Positions 1-12,622 of a stretch of 64,000 bases of DNA are shown in pieces (the first letter of the stretch is position 1; every line of letters begins with the position of its first letter). Where the stretch lies: contig OU452202.1 in NCBI GenBank assembly GCA_911728435.2, forward strand, positions 24,407,135-24,471,134. The letters run 5' to 3'. Below the pieces are notes generated by a model, which saw only the letters and a list, made by a program, of their open reading frames with translations, searched no databases and was not told where the DNA came from. The DNA is from Apoderus coryli (Eukaryota; Arthropoda; Insecta; Coleoptera; Attelabidae). Made by a program: the position numbers and the translations under genes.

Positions 1-600
1 TTTTTTTTTATTTTACCCCTTTTTCTACTATTTACGAACGCCTATGTGAATAAAAATTTTATGCTGCATTTTTTAGGTTATCTTATATCAAAGCTATATA
101 TAATTAGCCAATTTTTCTGGTATATTTGGGAAACGTTTTTTTTTTCGTTTTTGACCCTTTTTTTAAACTATTTTCGAACGCCTGTGTGAACCAATTCTTT
201 TATGGAATATTTTTTAGCTTATATTGTATCACAACTATGAAAAATTATTCCATATTTCGAATAAGTTTAGGAAATATATATTTTTTATGTTTTGACCCCT
301 TTTCCACTATTTACGAACGCCTATGAAAGTAAGTTATTCATAACACATTTTATAAGTTATATTCTATCAAAACTATCAATAACTAGTTAATATTTCTGCT
401 ATTTTTAAGAAATACGTTTTTTTTTAATCTTTTTTACCCCATTTTACACTATTTTCGAACGCCAATGTGGTCTAATATTTTATGTTCAATATTTTAGGTT
501 ATATTCAATTAAATGCGTAAAAAATTATGCAGTATTTCGGATAAGTTTAAGAACTATGAATTTTTTTAATTTTTGAACCCTCTTTTAAACCCTTTGCCTA
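1..600. repeat. tandem array of a ~140-bp AT-rich unit
   Basis: Four to five diverged head-to-tail units are visible. The anchor motif ACTATTTACGAACGCC (variant ACTATTTTCGAACGCC) recurs near 27, 167, 306 and 448, and a degenerate form appears near 588, so the period is about 140 bp. Each unit also carries a TTTTGACCCC-like stretch before the anchor and an AGGTTATATT-like stretch after it. The array runs off the left edge of the window. No reading frame is conserved between units, so I treat the short open frames here as non-coding. Confidence 0.85.
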
Positions 601-639
601 CGCTCAATGTTTCCCAAAATCTAATCAGCTCCTTGCCAT

Positions 640-733
640 GTCCAATAGTATTTTTGTACCAAATTTGGTTAAAATCTGTTAAGCGGTTTTTGCGTTTTCG
701 TGGATACAGACAGACAGACAGACAGACAGACAT

Positions 734-768
<35 letters not shown>

Positions 769-770
769 TT
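640..770. repeat. (CAGA)n microsatellite after a mobile-element-like tail
   Basis: A run of CAGA repeats with one interruption spans about 706-768. It is preceded by a segment containing ACCAAATTTGGTTAAAATC and an AAGCGGTTTTTGCG stretch. That type of sequence followed by a (CAGA)n tract is common at the ends of dispersed insect repeats, so this may be the terminus of an element that includes the upstream tandem array. That link is inference. The frames reading QTDRQTD or SVCLSVC come only from the microsatellite. Confidence 0.7.
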
Positions 771-999
771 TTTTTAAAACTACTTATTTATGTATAAAAT
801 GACCAAAAAGAAGTATTTCCGGTGAAATTAAAAAAAATTTTTTTTTCATGAAACTAATAGTCTCCATATATACATACATATATTACATATATGATATGGA
901 GAGCTAAAAAAACAGTGATAATCAAAAATGTTTATCTTAAATTAAACAAGTAGATAACATATAAATAAAAACAATACATATTATATAGGTAGGAATCTA

Positions 1000-3900
1000 T
1001 TAACTTGAACTTTCTGTTGCTGAACGTTTTTCGTTCCATGGTTGAATGTCGGTTGATCCAAAAATTATAAAAACAACTCCGAATGATGCATATATAGTTC
1101 CTGCTATGTAAAAGTTGAGACCCCATTCGTACATACCACTCTGTGACAAATAATTTTAAAATTAGAACACCGAACGTTATAAAAATTTTAATTGATTCTT
1201 GATTGGTGCCTACCAAAATTTTGATGTCATACCTACGATATTTTCAGTCGCGACATGTTTTATGACTCATTCTTAGTATAAATACTCACTCGCGTCATTC
1301 ATCTTTGAACCATCATCGATCAAACAACTTAATCAGGAAGAAAAATGAAGACAAAAACAACAGCGTATCGAATATTCTCGTATCATTCTCAGTGAAGATA
1401 AAGATGGTAAGACTATAGAAGACGAAACTTGGATTTATCGTTATGAACCTTAGTCCAAGCAAAGGCATACACCAGAGTTTATAAACAATTTTTCCAAGTA
1501 GATGGATCTGTAGAGTGCCCTTGCAAGGTCACTAGACTTAAGTTGTTTCGATCAATTTGCGAAATCCAAGGAACTACAGGAGGCCATTAAAATTCACCAC
1601 ATACTTACATGGTTTTGCACAAGTGCAGCCGTAACTAAAGGTGATAAAAATCCACTGCTAGCCCCCAGCATCATGACCAATCCTAGTACAGTACCTGCGA
1701 AATTCGGTGATAAATCTTGTGGGTTCTGCAAGATGGTGACACAACTCGCACCATTAAACCCTAAACCTAATGCTAACAGGATCAAGATCCAAACTGCGTT
1801 GCATCCAGCTGCTGGCAATAATACCATTAATAATCCAGGACATACATGAGCTGGAACAAAATAATTTATATACATTTGTAATACTTAGTTTAAAGTTATT
1901 TTTGTTTCAGGCATTTTTTCGCGAAATGCTAAACTTTGGATAACTCTGTTTTACTTTCGATTTAGAATTAAGAGTAAATTAAGTCTTAAGGCGCTTGAGG
2001 TTTGTTTCAATTAGGTACAATTTCTGGTGTTTTCTTCCCAATCATTCTTGTTACTTTTTGGTGTCTCAAAGTTTCGTCACCAGAGAGGTTTATAGAGAAC
2101 AGAAGTTTTCGATCAGGAATCACTTGGCCATCAAATTCTTCTTCAGTTGATCCAAACATTGTTACATGGCTGTTTATAATTTAATTTAAATAAATGTTTA
2201 AGTTATAATAACTGGCAGTTTGATTTCATTCTTTTTATAAATCATAACAAATAAAGAAATTAAGGAATCGACATTATGTTGTCAGTGTTAGTAGGAAAGG
2301 CAAAGAACAAAATTACAAATCCACCAAACATTCACGAAGTAAAATATGTAAATAACAATACAACATAAGATACCTCCATCAAAATGCAAGTAGCAGAACA
2401 GAAAAAATATAATACATTATTAAAATCATGATCAAACCAAATCAAATGCGGACCAACACAACAAAATCAAACGCTACCATGCATCAGCAAAGTAGTCTTT
2501 CAGTGAGTAATAGGCCATCTCAAGAAGAACGCGCTTAACAGCCTCCCTAAATTGCTTGGGATTTTTTACAGCCGTTAAGTTTGGAGGTAAATGATAATTC
2601 GAATCGCACCATTCCTTTAACTTTTCCAAATCATTTCGAATGTTTTTTTTTGACAACATCAGCATCTTTATCATGTTGTATCATCCGCAAATAGCGTAAA
2701 CCTTCCTGTTAGTCTAATAGTGGTAATGTCGTTAATATAAAGAAGAAAAAGAATAGGACCCAAAACAGACCCCTGCGGCAATCCGCAAGGCACACACATA
2801 CTATCAGATATACTACTCCCTACTAATATGTAAATATTATTTATTGTAAAAATATCATTAATAATTATATTATTACTTACAAATAATAATAAATGATTTT
2901 CTGACCCATTTTTTCGACAATTTACCAGATTCGACAAGATAGTCACCCAATACTCCAAATATTAATCCAACTACCGTACGAGCTAATTGTGTTATGGCTG
3001 CCCACAATCCTGCTTTCTGCAAATTAAATAGGTAGTCCTTAAAAGTTAAGCCATATTAGCATAATAACAGCTTGGTTCAGGTTTTTCACAAAAATTCCTG
3101 TCAAAATACTTAATTGTGTAACTACAGAACTCGCTTGATTAACTGATCTCATAGTTGTCATGTTATCCAATCGGACGACTACCAGACTTTAACGTGGCTT
3201 CCAAATTTTGGTTATTAATTATCCATTATCCTGGTCATCAAATCGTGTTGCCGCATCATACGTCCAATACGTCTCTATTGCGAATTTCTGGTGACAAATT
3301 GGCCTCCACGCAAACCAGATTTGATCCCTATAGCTGACTGCTGACACGAGAGGAATGGAATTTTTTGCGTTTATCTAATGAAGCTGTCTTAATTCAGTAT
3401 AGTTTCGTAAAGGAGTTAGGAGTTTTATTAGATGGTGAATTTTCATTTTTTTCAGATAGGAGAGGCGATGAAACTAACTGTACGCGTATAATATTAATAG
3501 TTGTTGCTTGTTTAGAGAGTTTCGTGCTATAACGTCTTTGTATTTGGCTTACGTACGTTCTATCAATACTAACCTCGATAGTGAGGCCAACTACTTCATT
3601 AAGAAACTTCGGTACTGACGTCAATTGCATGTATAAACCCCATAAATTGCCAAACATAGCAATAGCTAATGCCCAAAATGGACACGATAACAAAATTTTC
3701 CCATACGGCGGTACCATCTAAAACTAGGAATTGACAGAAATTCTTAATATTTCTAAATGATTTATTAAAATTTTACCCGTTTATTATCTATTCCTTCAAG
3801 GGTACTTAAAATGTAGTCTCGTTCTTCACCAGATATCCAACTGTGTTTATCGGGGCTGTCAGCAACGACAAACCAAAATATTAATAAAAATACTGCAATC

Positions 3901-5515
3901 TGTATACTCAGGAAGTAGTATCCTGAAAATTATAGAGATTCTTTGAAGTTCTGTTGATCGCCTTGTCAAAGTAAGTCTTATATTTCATATTAGAAAATAA
4001 TCACCCCAATACCAGTTCACATGTTTGGTAATCATGCTCACAATCAACCATGTGGTGCATGTGGCAACGTTACTACCCATTAATCCACCAACAAATCGTC
4101 CTTTTTCTTCTGGTGGTGACCATCTAGCTATTAGCACATGTAGCGATGGATAAATAAAACCCTGTAATGACCATATTTTTAAAACTTAAAATAGATTTTA
4201 GTCGAATGTATGCGGCCAAAAGATAAGAGATAGCAAAGTTTTATTTGTCCCAGTGTTTTTCTCATTAATTTTGAGCTACGGGCACCTTGGATAATTTTTT
4301 TCTATCTCTTCAAACTGGACGCGTTCTTATGGGAAGAACGCGTCCAGTTTAGGACACCGTGTACACAAATAACTATTCATTATTCAAATAAAAAAAAAAC
4401 ATCCTTACGCCCATGATTCCAATAATCAGTCGACAAGCCACTAATGCCTCATAGCCGAATTCTACCGAGTACACACAAAGAAAATTCATGATAGCCGAGA
4501 CCAGTTGTGTTATGAATATGGTCCAAAATGGTCCGAGCCATTCAGCAACAAAACCACTTGGCAAACTACCAATAAGATGACCCCAAAAAAATGCAGCTAA
4601 TATGTAACCCTGCTTGATCTCATCCCAATCATACCGCTTACCATACTGAAAATAGAAACCAACAAATAAATAAAATAATAATCATATTCAAGATGAGTTA
4701 GCTAATCCAGTTATACGAGGGTGCATTTTTAATTGCTGTTGCTATTGCGTGAGCATTCTCGGCGCCCATCTTGCACTACAACCATTCGAGGGTCGCATTC
4801 AAGTGATTCCTTGCCGTGCTTAAAAAATATCCCGACCACTAACTTCCCTCCTGTACCATTTCGTGAAACCAAAACCAATCCCTGGTAATATATCATTGAA
4901 ATTCATAAAAGGAGCTTTCAAAGCTTCAGTTTCCAATAACGACATTTCTTTTGCTTTGAATTTATAATTATTTATTATATAAATAGGCCAAATATATGAT
5001 CAATTCGAAGAACAGGCTTCAAATATAATTTGGTTAATATTACAAAAATAAAAAACTTTTGTTGCTACAGGTTTTCTATATAAGAGAAGCCAAAGAAAGG
5101 GGACGTTTTGGGTACTCCACCGTAGAAAAAAGCGGGTTTAGGCCTGTCCGTCATCGTTGTGAATCTAGAGATAGGAACGTTTTCCTTACCTGTTCCTTTG
5201 GCTTGCCCTGTACAGTTAAATAAACAGTTTAGGAGAGATTAGCTTTTTGTTGCTCTAGCACCAATCGCAATTGAATTTATAGGAAAAAGGTTACTTGTTT
5301 TTAGTCTAAGAGGTTATTACATCGGTCGTGGTATCCGTATTTCCAATAGTCCCATTCTCACCCAAATCCTTTAAACAGTCAGGTAAAATAGCATCTTTCC
5401 GTCTTTTTACTTGTGCTGTTATACTTATTGATTGATTCGCTCGCGTGGTGTAGTTAATGTAAGTAGTAAAAAATATCATAACAATTATCCAGTACCGTGT
5501 GGGTATCTTTTTCAT
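1000..5515 (-). CDS. SLC17-family MFS anion/phosphate transporter, paralog A
   Basis: Coding exons, 5' to 3': 5321-5515, 4409-4645, 4005-4161, 3777-3922, 3574-3717, 2881-3016, 1609-1850, 1000-1140. They join in phase to 465 residues without a stop. Family marks are a first membrane segment ending YINYTTRANQS, WGHLIGSLPSGFVAEWLGP, the loop HVLIARWSPPEEKGRF, WGLYMQL, and NPQDLSPNFAGT before the last helices; twelve helices are expected. The loop after helix 1 has an NGT glycosylation sequon. SLC17 proteins move phosphate or organic anions across plasma or lysosomal membranes; the substrate here is unknown. It differs from the other copies in starting MKKIPTRYW inside exon 2: the upstream exon, ending at 5583, has a good donor but no ATG at the expected place. 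A LINE fragment lies in the last-but-one intron. Confidence 0.85.
2474..2860 (-). mobile_element. truncated LINE reverse-transcriptase fragment in an intron of paralog A
   Basis: On the minus strand the frame 2671-2850 encodes the RT core GLPQGSVLGPILFLLYIND followed by the catalytic LFADDTT. A shifted frame (2474-2674) continues with NDLEKLKEWCDSN and then jumps to an element C-terminal tail ending YSLKDYFADAW. The piece therefore has a frameshift and a large internal deletion that removes most of the region between palm and C-terminus. It sits just inside the intron that begins at 2880 and has the same orientation as the host gene. It is dead; the LINE clade is not assigned. Confidence 0.8.
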
Positions 5516-5583
5516 AACTAAAATAAGACTTGATATTATTTATCTTTTTTTATATTTTTATTTATTGCAATAATAAACTTACC

Positions 5584-5999
5584 GTTTAATGTTAATTCTG
5601 TTTCTAAATATTTATGTATTTTTGTTCCTGAACATCACTGTCAAAGTGATATGTTTGTACAGGTAAACAGGGTACTCTGTTTTTACTGAAATATTTTAAA
5701 TCAGTGCATTTATAAAACTTTTAACCTGCAATTTTAAGAAATCAAATACCTACCAAAATAAATATATATTTGTCAAAAAATTAAAAATAATTTGTAGACA
5801 GGTAAACAAAACATAAAGAATAAGAATAATAATTAATACATACAGGTACATCGTCAAATAAATAAATAAATAAATCAATTAAGATACTTAAAGTAAATTA
5901 ATTAAGTAAATATTCTACGGTTCAATATATACACATATATATACAAAACACACAATACAAACTACTAACTACTATCCAGTGTATGAAGCGCTCAAAAAT
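5584..5999. other. AT-rich spacer upstream of paralog A
   Basis: No gene is seen. The stretch holds the presumed promoter side of paralog A, an AAAT-type simple repeat at about 5857-5877 and alternating AT/ACACAT tracts near 5925-5955. I could not identify a promoter element with confidence. Confidence 0.5.
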
Positions 6000-6715
6000 T
6001 AATGCACATTAAAAAAGTCACCTACTGTATAAAAAGCTTTTTCCAACAAATACGTCTTTAGAGCTTTACGGAATCGAGGAAGCGATGATAGCAATTTGAT
6101 TTCCACTCGCAGATGGTTGTGCAGTTTTTTTGCATTGTATATAATCAAGCTTTTGATTAATTCGAAGATGGGGCTGGCAGATAAAGATCATGTTCGGAGT
6201 TTCTAAGGAGATAGTTATGGAATGGTCTTTCAGAGACATCTGACAGGTGTTTGCGGATTAAGCAGACCGATTCCAATATGAATAAGGAAGGTAGTGTTAG
6301 TATTTTAAATTTTCTGAAGAAGTCCTAGCAATGGGCTCTATAGTGCAATCTCAGAGAATATCGAATAGCTCTTTTTTGTAATCTAAAAATACGCCCAAAT
6401 TGCGTTGCACAGCATGCACCCCAGAATGGGAGTGCGTATCGAAGATGGGATTCGAAGAGTGAAAAGTAGACTGTTCTGGAAGTTGACAAGTTAAGTTCTT
6501 TGGAAACTGATCTTAACGCAAAACAGGCAGAGCTTAATTTTTTTGATAACGCATCAATGTGCAACTTCCACTTCAGGGAGCTGTCAACAACAAGGCCCAG
6601 AAACTTTACAGAAGAAACGACGTCAATAGTGGAATTATTAAGTTGAAAAGACTGCAGCGCACCTTTATATATAGAGTATATATGTAGATGAGTCAATGGT
6701 AGCGACTAGGGTGGC
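6000..6715 (-). mobile_element. LINE 3' fragment (RT C-terminal region)
   Basis: The minus-strand frame 6325-6696 encodes the segment that follows the RT palm in many insect LINEs: VKFLGLVVDSSLKWKLHID, then SHLRYALPFWG and RLQKRAIR. Further 3' (6000-6325), with stops and frameshifts, I can still read LLRNSEHDLYLPAPSSN and a tail with LEKAFYTVGDFF, typical of the element C-terminus. The catalytic region is missing. It belongs to a different family from the FADD-type elements elsewhere in the window, judging from the SLKWKLHID and FALRSVSKEL stretches. Confidence 0.8.
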
Positions 6716-7873
6716 AACTGGATGCACCTCCGGCGCATCAATGGGTCATAAAATAAAAACATCATGACAATGGCTTTACATTAAAAAACACCCACACACA
6801 CATAGACATTGAATTTAATTTAGAAGTTGGTTGGTTTGCATTCACATTTCGGCATTAAGGTATTTTAAATAAAAGATAGTTGTTAAAACGTTGTTCATAA
6901 TTAATTTATGTGTAAAATCCATTATTAATGATACTATTTAAATTTAAGTAACTCTACCAACCCACTTAGAAGGTAGTTATTATGTTTGTATACTTAATAA
7001 CCAAATCATCATTTTCTTCTTTTTTTTGTAGCCTTGATAAAAATAATAAATATTATCGAAAGCTTGGTGTGGAATAAAGAGTAATACTTTACAAAAGGCC
7101 TATACCCCAAGATCCTTTTCCAGTTATAATAAACATAAGGCCAAGAAACTTGAACGATTATATATATAAACAGCGACTTGATTTTTAATTAGTGATTTAG
7201 AAAACTTCGCTTTCCAGAAACACTCCGGTAATATTCAAAGAAAAACTGGAGAATTCTAGTTTTGAGGATCGCTGGAGCATTTGGTGGAACTCAAAAAACA
7301 GCTCTTGTCAATTGGTGTAAGGAATTGGTAACCAAATTGGACGTAGGAACATCAAAACCCGTATAGAGTTTAATACATAAATGGAATGAAATAAAATCAT
7401 ATAAATAGTAACATTGTTTTCGTCCCATATTTTGTTAAAACATAAAAGTTATCTGGAAGTGGAGTGCTAAGCCTGACGGATTAGATAGAGTTCAGACAAT
7501 ATTAGATGGATTAGATGACGACGGATGAAAAGGATAGTTGAAGAGCAAACGATTGCCGAGTGACCAAAATATGTTAAGAAAATAAAAGCTTCAGCTGATA
7601 TAACTAAAGTCGCAGAGGATAGTATCTACACCTATACCTATATGAACCAAAATTTAAGTAATATTTATTAAACATTAAAGAATACTATTTTGTTCAAAAG
7701 AGTTCGAAGCATTTTTTCCAAATCTGTATCTCGAAAAAGAAGCTTTCCGTTATATATCATTTGCTGAATGAATTGGATATAATGAGATATTTAAACACAT
7801 AAATTTTACAAAACCTGTATAGGTATATTTTGTAAGTATAGGTACATATTGTTAAGTGGCTATTAATCAGATA
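6716..7873. other. gene-free spacer between paralogs A and B
   Basis: No open frame with recognisable content is present. The DNA is AT-rich with scattered poly-T. The part nearest 7873 is the 3' flank of paralog B. A diffuse remnant of an older repeat may lie at 7200-7560, but I could not match it to anything. Confidence 0.5.
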
Positions 7874-10465
7874 TTAGGCGGCCTCTTCTTTCTTATCATT
7901 CCACGGTTGTACTTCAGTTGATCCACATAGGATAAAGAACACTCCAGCAGCTATGTAAAAACATCCACCAATGATAAAATTGATACCCCATTCCTGTATA
8001 CCATTCTGAAAACCAACATTTAAAATTTGTTACCAAAAATTATTATTTTATATCGACACAGATGCGCCTTCAGTTTCTAAATCGAGAAGAGTGATGAGAA
8101 CATGACCAGTTGCTGAGTCAAGAATAGTCAAAAAGATTTTCTCCTTTGAGCTAACAAATCGTAAGTGTTTACCTAAAAACTAAACACTTACATTGTGTTT
8201 AATTAACTGTCCAGTTACTTCGGGACAAATAAACCCAGTAATGCCACCAATCAAGGAATGAATAGCATATAAACTTCCTGCAAAATTTGGTGATAAATCT
8301 TGATTGTTTTGTAAATGTGTTGCCGTACAGGCTCCATTAAAACCCATACTGACAGTCAGCAGTACTATCGCTAGTATCGGATCACATCCAGTTAATGATA
8401 ATACAATAATGAGTGCTCCTGGAATAAAATGAGCTACACCGTAGCATATTGTTTGAATTAATAGCATTTATCAAAGTTTTGTATGATTCAAAATAACCTA
8501 CAGAAACATATAAATGATTTTCGCAGGAAAGTTTTACTCATAAATTCTTTTTTCACAACCCAATCACCTAGAAAACCAAATAATAAGCCAAGAAATAGTC
8601 TGGCTAGTTGCGGAAGTGCTGCCAGGATCCCAGATTCCTACAACAAATATAAAAACATATTAATTCATGACATTTAGGTAAATAAAAAGTTTCCTTACTC
8701 TTAAATTAAATCCAACAACTTCCACTAGAAACTTTGGTACTCCTGTTATTTGCAGATATAATCCCCACAAGTTACCAATTTGGGCGACGATTAATGCCCA
8801 TACTGGTAGGCTAAGGAAAATCTTCTTGTATGGAGGAACTGCCTGAAATGCATACATTTATATAAGGATAAAAAGATTACCTGCCGGACACTAAAAATTA
8901 CTTTTGATTTTGACACACGACCCTCATGAGACGCCTTTATAAAATCAACTTCCTCTTGTGAAATCCATCTGTTCTGTTCGGGGCTATCGCTGCATACAAA
9001 CCAAAATATTACCAAGTAGACTACAAGCTTTATAGTCAAAACGTGATAACCTAAAAATATAATAAAGATCAACTTAACTTATGGTTTATAGTATGAAATC
9101 ATGCACATAGTGTATAGAGTGATTTTCTTAAATAAACCGTCACCTTGCAAAGTAAGAAGTTAAAAATACTCGCAAGCAAAATAATGAATGCACGAGCACA
9201 GGGCATCTTCGGATCCAGAACAACACTCAGAAGTTGAATAGAAGAAATAGACACATCAAAGCGAAATAAAGGATCATGAAGGCCAAACACAGTAAGAAAA
9301 GAACGGAATGGTGAGCTAGAAGACCAAGTGCTGACGACGACTCCCGCCAGCATGCCTCAAACCCTTTATAAACAGTTTTATAAATATTTTAATTTAGTGT
9401 GTTATTGTCGACGTCAGATTTTGCAATTACAACGTGAGTAATCGTAGAGATAAGTAATATTTTGTACCCCATTGCCAATTAATGGCTGATGTCACTTCAC
9501 CCACCAGGTACCAAGTCACGAATGTGCCCAGCGTGTTACCCATCATAGCCCCAACAAATTTTCCTTTTTCAGCCGGTGGCGCCCAACGTGCGATCAAAAC
9601 ATGCAAGGCCGGATACACAAATGCCTAAAATTAAAAACACATAATATTACAAACTTTGTCGAATTCAATTTATTTCATCTTACGCCCATAAATCCAATAA
9701 GAAGTCTGCATCCCATCAAAACGCCATAATGAATATCTGCAGCAAAAACACATGCAGAATTCAATACGCCAGATACAGCTGTAGCTATAAATATGGTCCA
9801 AAACGGTCCTAGCCATTCAGCGACAAATCCGGCTGGGAAACAGCCTATAAAATATCCATAGAAGTATGCGCCTAGGATGCGGCCTTGTACAGCTTGGTCC
9901 CAGTCGTAGACAGACTAAAAGACATTTAAATTTAGAACACATCATTATATCATTTGGGAGGGCCATGATCTATTTTTGGATACAACTAACGATATGTTAC
10001 CGTTGGGATACGAGTCGAAATTGCCTAAAATATACTGGGTGTTCCATTTAAAATATTAATAGTATATTGTAATAATACTACAACCTGTTTACTTTGTAAA
10101 GCATTTTCTTACTTCTGTTGGAGTTGAAGAAGTCTGATTAGATGCGGCTGTTTGATTACCACCCTTATCTCGTACGCATTCGGGTACAGCTTGAGATGTC
10201 TTTCGCTTTACCATAGCCGTTATGCTCATTGATTGATTGGAACGAGTCATATAATTGATGTATGTTGTAAAAAATAACATCAGACCTATCCAAAAACGGT
10301 ACGGTATTTTGCTACAGAGTCCTACAAAAAACAAATTATTTTTTTATACTTAGTTAGCTTCTATATTATTCTTGTTGTGAGGCTCATTAATCAATAAAAA
10401 TAATATTTATAATAATTTTAAATATCGACGAAATCCCAAATACTTATTTTTTATAACTCACCCAT
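7874..10465 (-). CDS. SLC17-family MFS anion/phosphate transporter, paralog B
   Basis: Exons: 10462-10465 (ATGG, then GTGAGT donor), 10113-10321, 9684-9914, 9468-9624, 8902-9050, 8699-8842, 8502-8637, 8192-8433, 7874-8005. Joined they give 467 residues, with start MGLCSKIPYRFW. Recognisable parts are helix 1 with YINYMTRSNQS, AEWLGPFWTIFI, the loop YPALHVLIARWAPPAEKG, CSDSPEQNRWIS in the central cytosolic loop, GNLWGLYLQITGVPKF, and QDLSPNFAGS. The extracellular loop after helix 1 has two NQT sequons. The last exon ends WNDKKEEAA. All junctions are GT/AG and keep phase, so I infer a functional gene. The first exon adds only ATG plus one base, and a predictor that misses it would call an internal start. 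Confidence 0.9.
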
Positions 10466-11234
10466 GTTTGATATATTTATCAAATAATTTTACATAATTA
10501 TATAAATATTAAATATTTTAAATGTGTAAATAAATATTAGTCAAACTTAGAATTGTCAATTTTTTAGTCGTAGGTATTAAAAATTCTGACTGACATTTCT
10601 AACAATGTTGATATTCAAAAAATCCAAAATGCATTAGGTACTTATTATGATTATTAATAGTTCAAATGGGTACTATTATTAATAATCGTCAAGGAATTTT
10701 TATACTTATAGGTACTGGTAAGAGCCAATTAACTTGCAAATTAGCTACAATTATACTGGGTCTCCCAACTTCAATCGGATTCGAATATTTTATCAAAACC
10801 ACAATATTTATTGTCGTTGTTGTGTTTTTATTGCTTACCAAATCCTCCATAACCATGAACTTAATGACCGTGCGGTGATTAATTATTTAATAAAATAGCA
10901 AAATATGAAATTAAATTATTTAAACATATAACAAACATTTGTTGAATTCACATAAAACTGATAATTCTGGAAGAAACAGGTGATAGTATCAAATTAGTTG
11001 CACAGCATTCTCTTGACAAGCTATGAAACAGTAATTTGGCAACGTTGAATTCCAGTTCGTTTGCAGACAACAGATAATGCCAACACTGCTAATCTGTTCC
11101 TGGCTTGTCTAGAGAAGGCTGTTAGTTGTCTGTATAATTTCTTACAAAATAAAGGTGTTTCTCTTGATCATCTCGAGGATTCGGGTTAGGGAAATAACCG
11201 GAAATAAATGAAAACTTTTAATTGAGTGTCATTT
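10466..11234. other. gene-free spacer upstream of paralog B
   Basis: This is the likely promoter side of paralog B, AT-rich and without a supported gene. The open frame at 10666-10878 has no recognisable domain and I do not call it. The right end runs into the LINE that starts near 11235. Confidence 0.5.
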
Positions 11235-12420
11235 TTATTTAATATAACGGGTTCAGATCACATGATTTCACTGCGACCAGCGAAGCGCCCCAGGGAAGTA
11301 ATCTCGCGTTCTTATTGTTCGCCATATACATAAATGACATTACACAAAATATTGGGAGTGAATGTCTGCTGTTTGCCGATGACTTGAAGTTGTTTCGTGT
11401 TATTGAAAACTTGCAGGACTGTCAGGATCTACAGACCGATTTGAACCGCCTCGTAATATGGTGTACAGAAAATAGAATTCCACTAAACATAGACAAATGT
11501 AAGTATGTGAGCTTTTGCAAGGGGAGGAATATTCTTGAGATGAATTATAGTGTGGATGGGGCGGCCTTGGGGAGATGCGAGGTTGTCAGAGATCTTGGAG
11601 TTTGGGTTGATAGTGATTTGTCCTTTAACCATCATGTGGAGCGAATTGTGAATGATGCTATTCGAATTTTGGGTTTTATTGTTCGCTCTACTGTGGGTTT
11701 CCAAAGCGTGCCTTGTCTTGTGTCACTATACAACTCACTAATTAGACCTAAAATGTATCAGGTGCATATAAATAAAATAGAAGCTGTCCAACGAAAATTT
11801 TTAAAACATATTTATTTTAAAGTTAATGGCCACTTTCCCTACAGAGGATATAGTCATGAAACGTTGCTAAAAACATTCGGATTTCAATCTCTAAACTATC
11901 GCAGAATTTATTCGTATCAGGTCTTCTTATTTAAGATTATTCATTCCATGATTGACTGTCCTCGTCTTTTGCAACATATCAATATAAATGCTCCCCAACG
12001 TAATGCAAGAAATAGCAACATATTTCGAGTACCTCAAGCACACACTAACTATAAAATACACAGATTTGTTGACTTTTTCAATGAAAATTTTAACACTTTC
12101 AAGCGTCAGTTGCACGAAGTTTAAATTTATAATTCTTATATTTTTTAGATTCATGTTGAGAAGGGAATGATTTTTTTTTTACTCAAGATATGGGGTGGCG
12201 TGGCTTGTCAGCTTACCGTACTCTTGGTTTTGTATTAATAATAATAAGTGTATTTTTTATTTTGTTCTTATTCGTAGTGTAGTCAGTATTTGGTGTTATA
12301 TTTAAGTCTATAAATTGCATAGAATTATTATTTTTAAGTTGAAACATTGTAATTGTCTTTTAATTGGGTGTAAACCTGTTAGTCATTAAAGATTGATTTA
12401 TTATTTATTTATTTTTAATG
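11235..12420 (+). mobile_element. 5'-truncated LINE with long RT frame (FADD family)
   Basis: The frame 11315-12124 (269 residues) carries the RT palm motif LFADDLKLF near its start. A readable APQGSNL motif lies just upstream at about 11280-11300. Downstream are DLGVWVDSDLSFNHHVERI and the C-terminal VQRKFLKHIYFKVNG with LLKTFGFQSL. The frame is open, but small internal deletions are evident when compared with the related copies at 28.6 and 48 kb, for example at LIRPKMYQVHINK. The 3' untranslated region ends with GTAATTGTCTTTTAATTGGG and a short TTTATT-rich tail near 12400. It lies between paralogs B and C. Confidence 0.85.
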
Positions 12421-12622
12421 AATTTCAATAATACAGCTTCGGACATTTAATAAAATAACGTATGAATACTCTGAAGACTCCCGTTGGTATAATATAATTA
12501 TAAGTAGGTACCCACTTAATGATATAATTTACTAAAATTATTACAATGAATAAAAATAATAAATACATCATATATCATTGTGTTAGAGACAAACAAATTT
12601 AGAGTAGGTACAAAATTACAAT

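Noticed and set aside
1..600. CRISPR-like reading of the 140-bp tandem units
   Set aside because: Units are long, diverged and contiguous with no unique spacers, and the DNA is eukaryotic.
566..797. Open frames on both strands with repeated SVCL or QTDR residues
   Set aside because: They are direct translations of the (CAGA)n microsatellite and have no other coding signs.
1000..5515. Paralog A as a pseudogene because its exon-1 ATG is missing and it has a LINE fragment in an intron
   Set aside because: All eight exons join without a stop, splice sites are present, and an alternative ATG lies at the right place in exon 2.
9099..9353. 84-residue minus-strand frame inside an intron of paralog B
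   Set aside because: It lies between two well-placed exons, does not continue either, and has no known domain. It may be part of a repeat, but I cannot support a gene.
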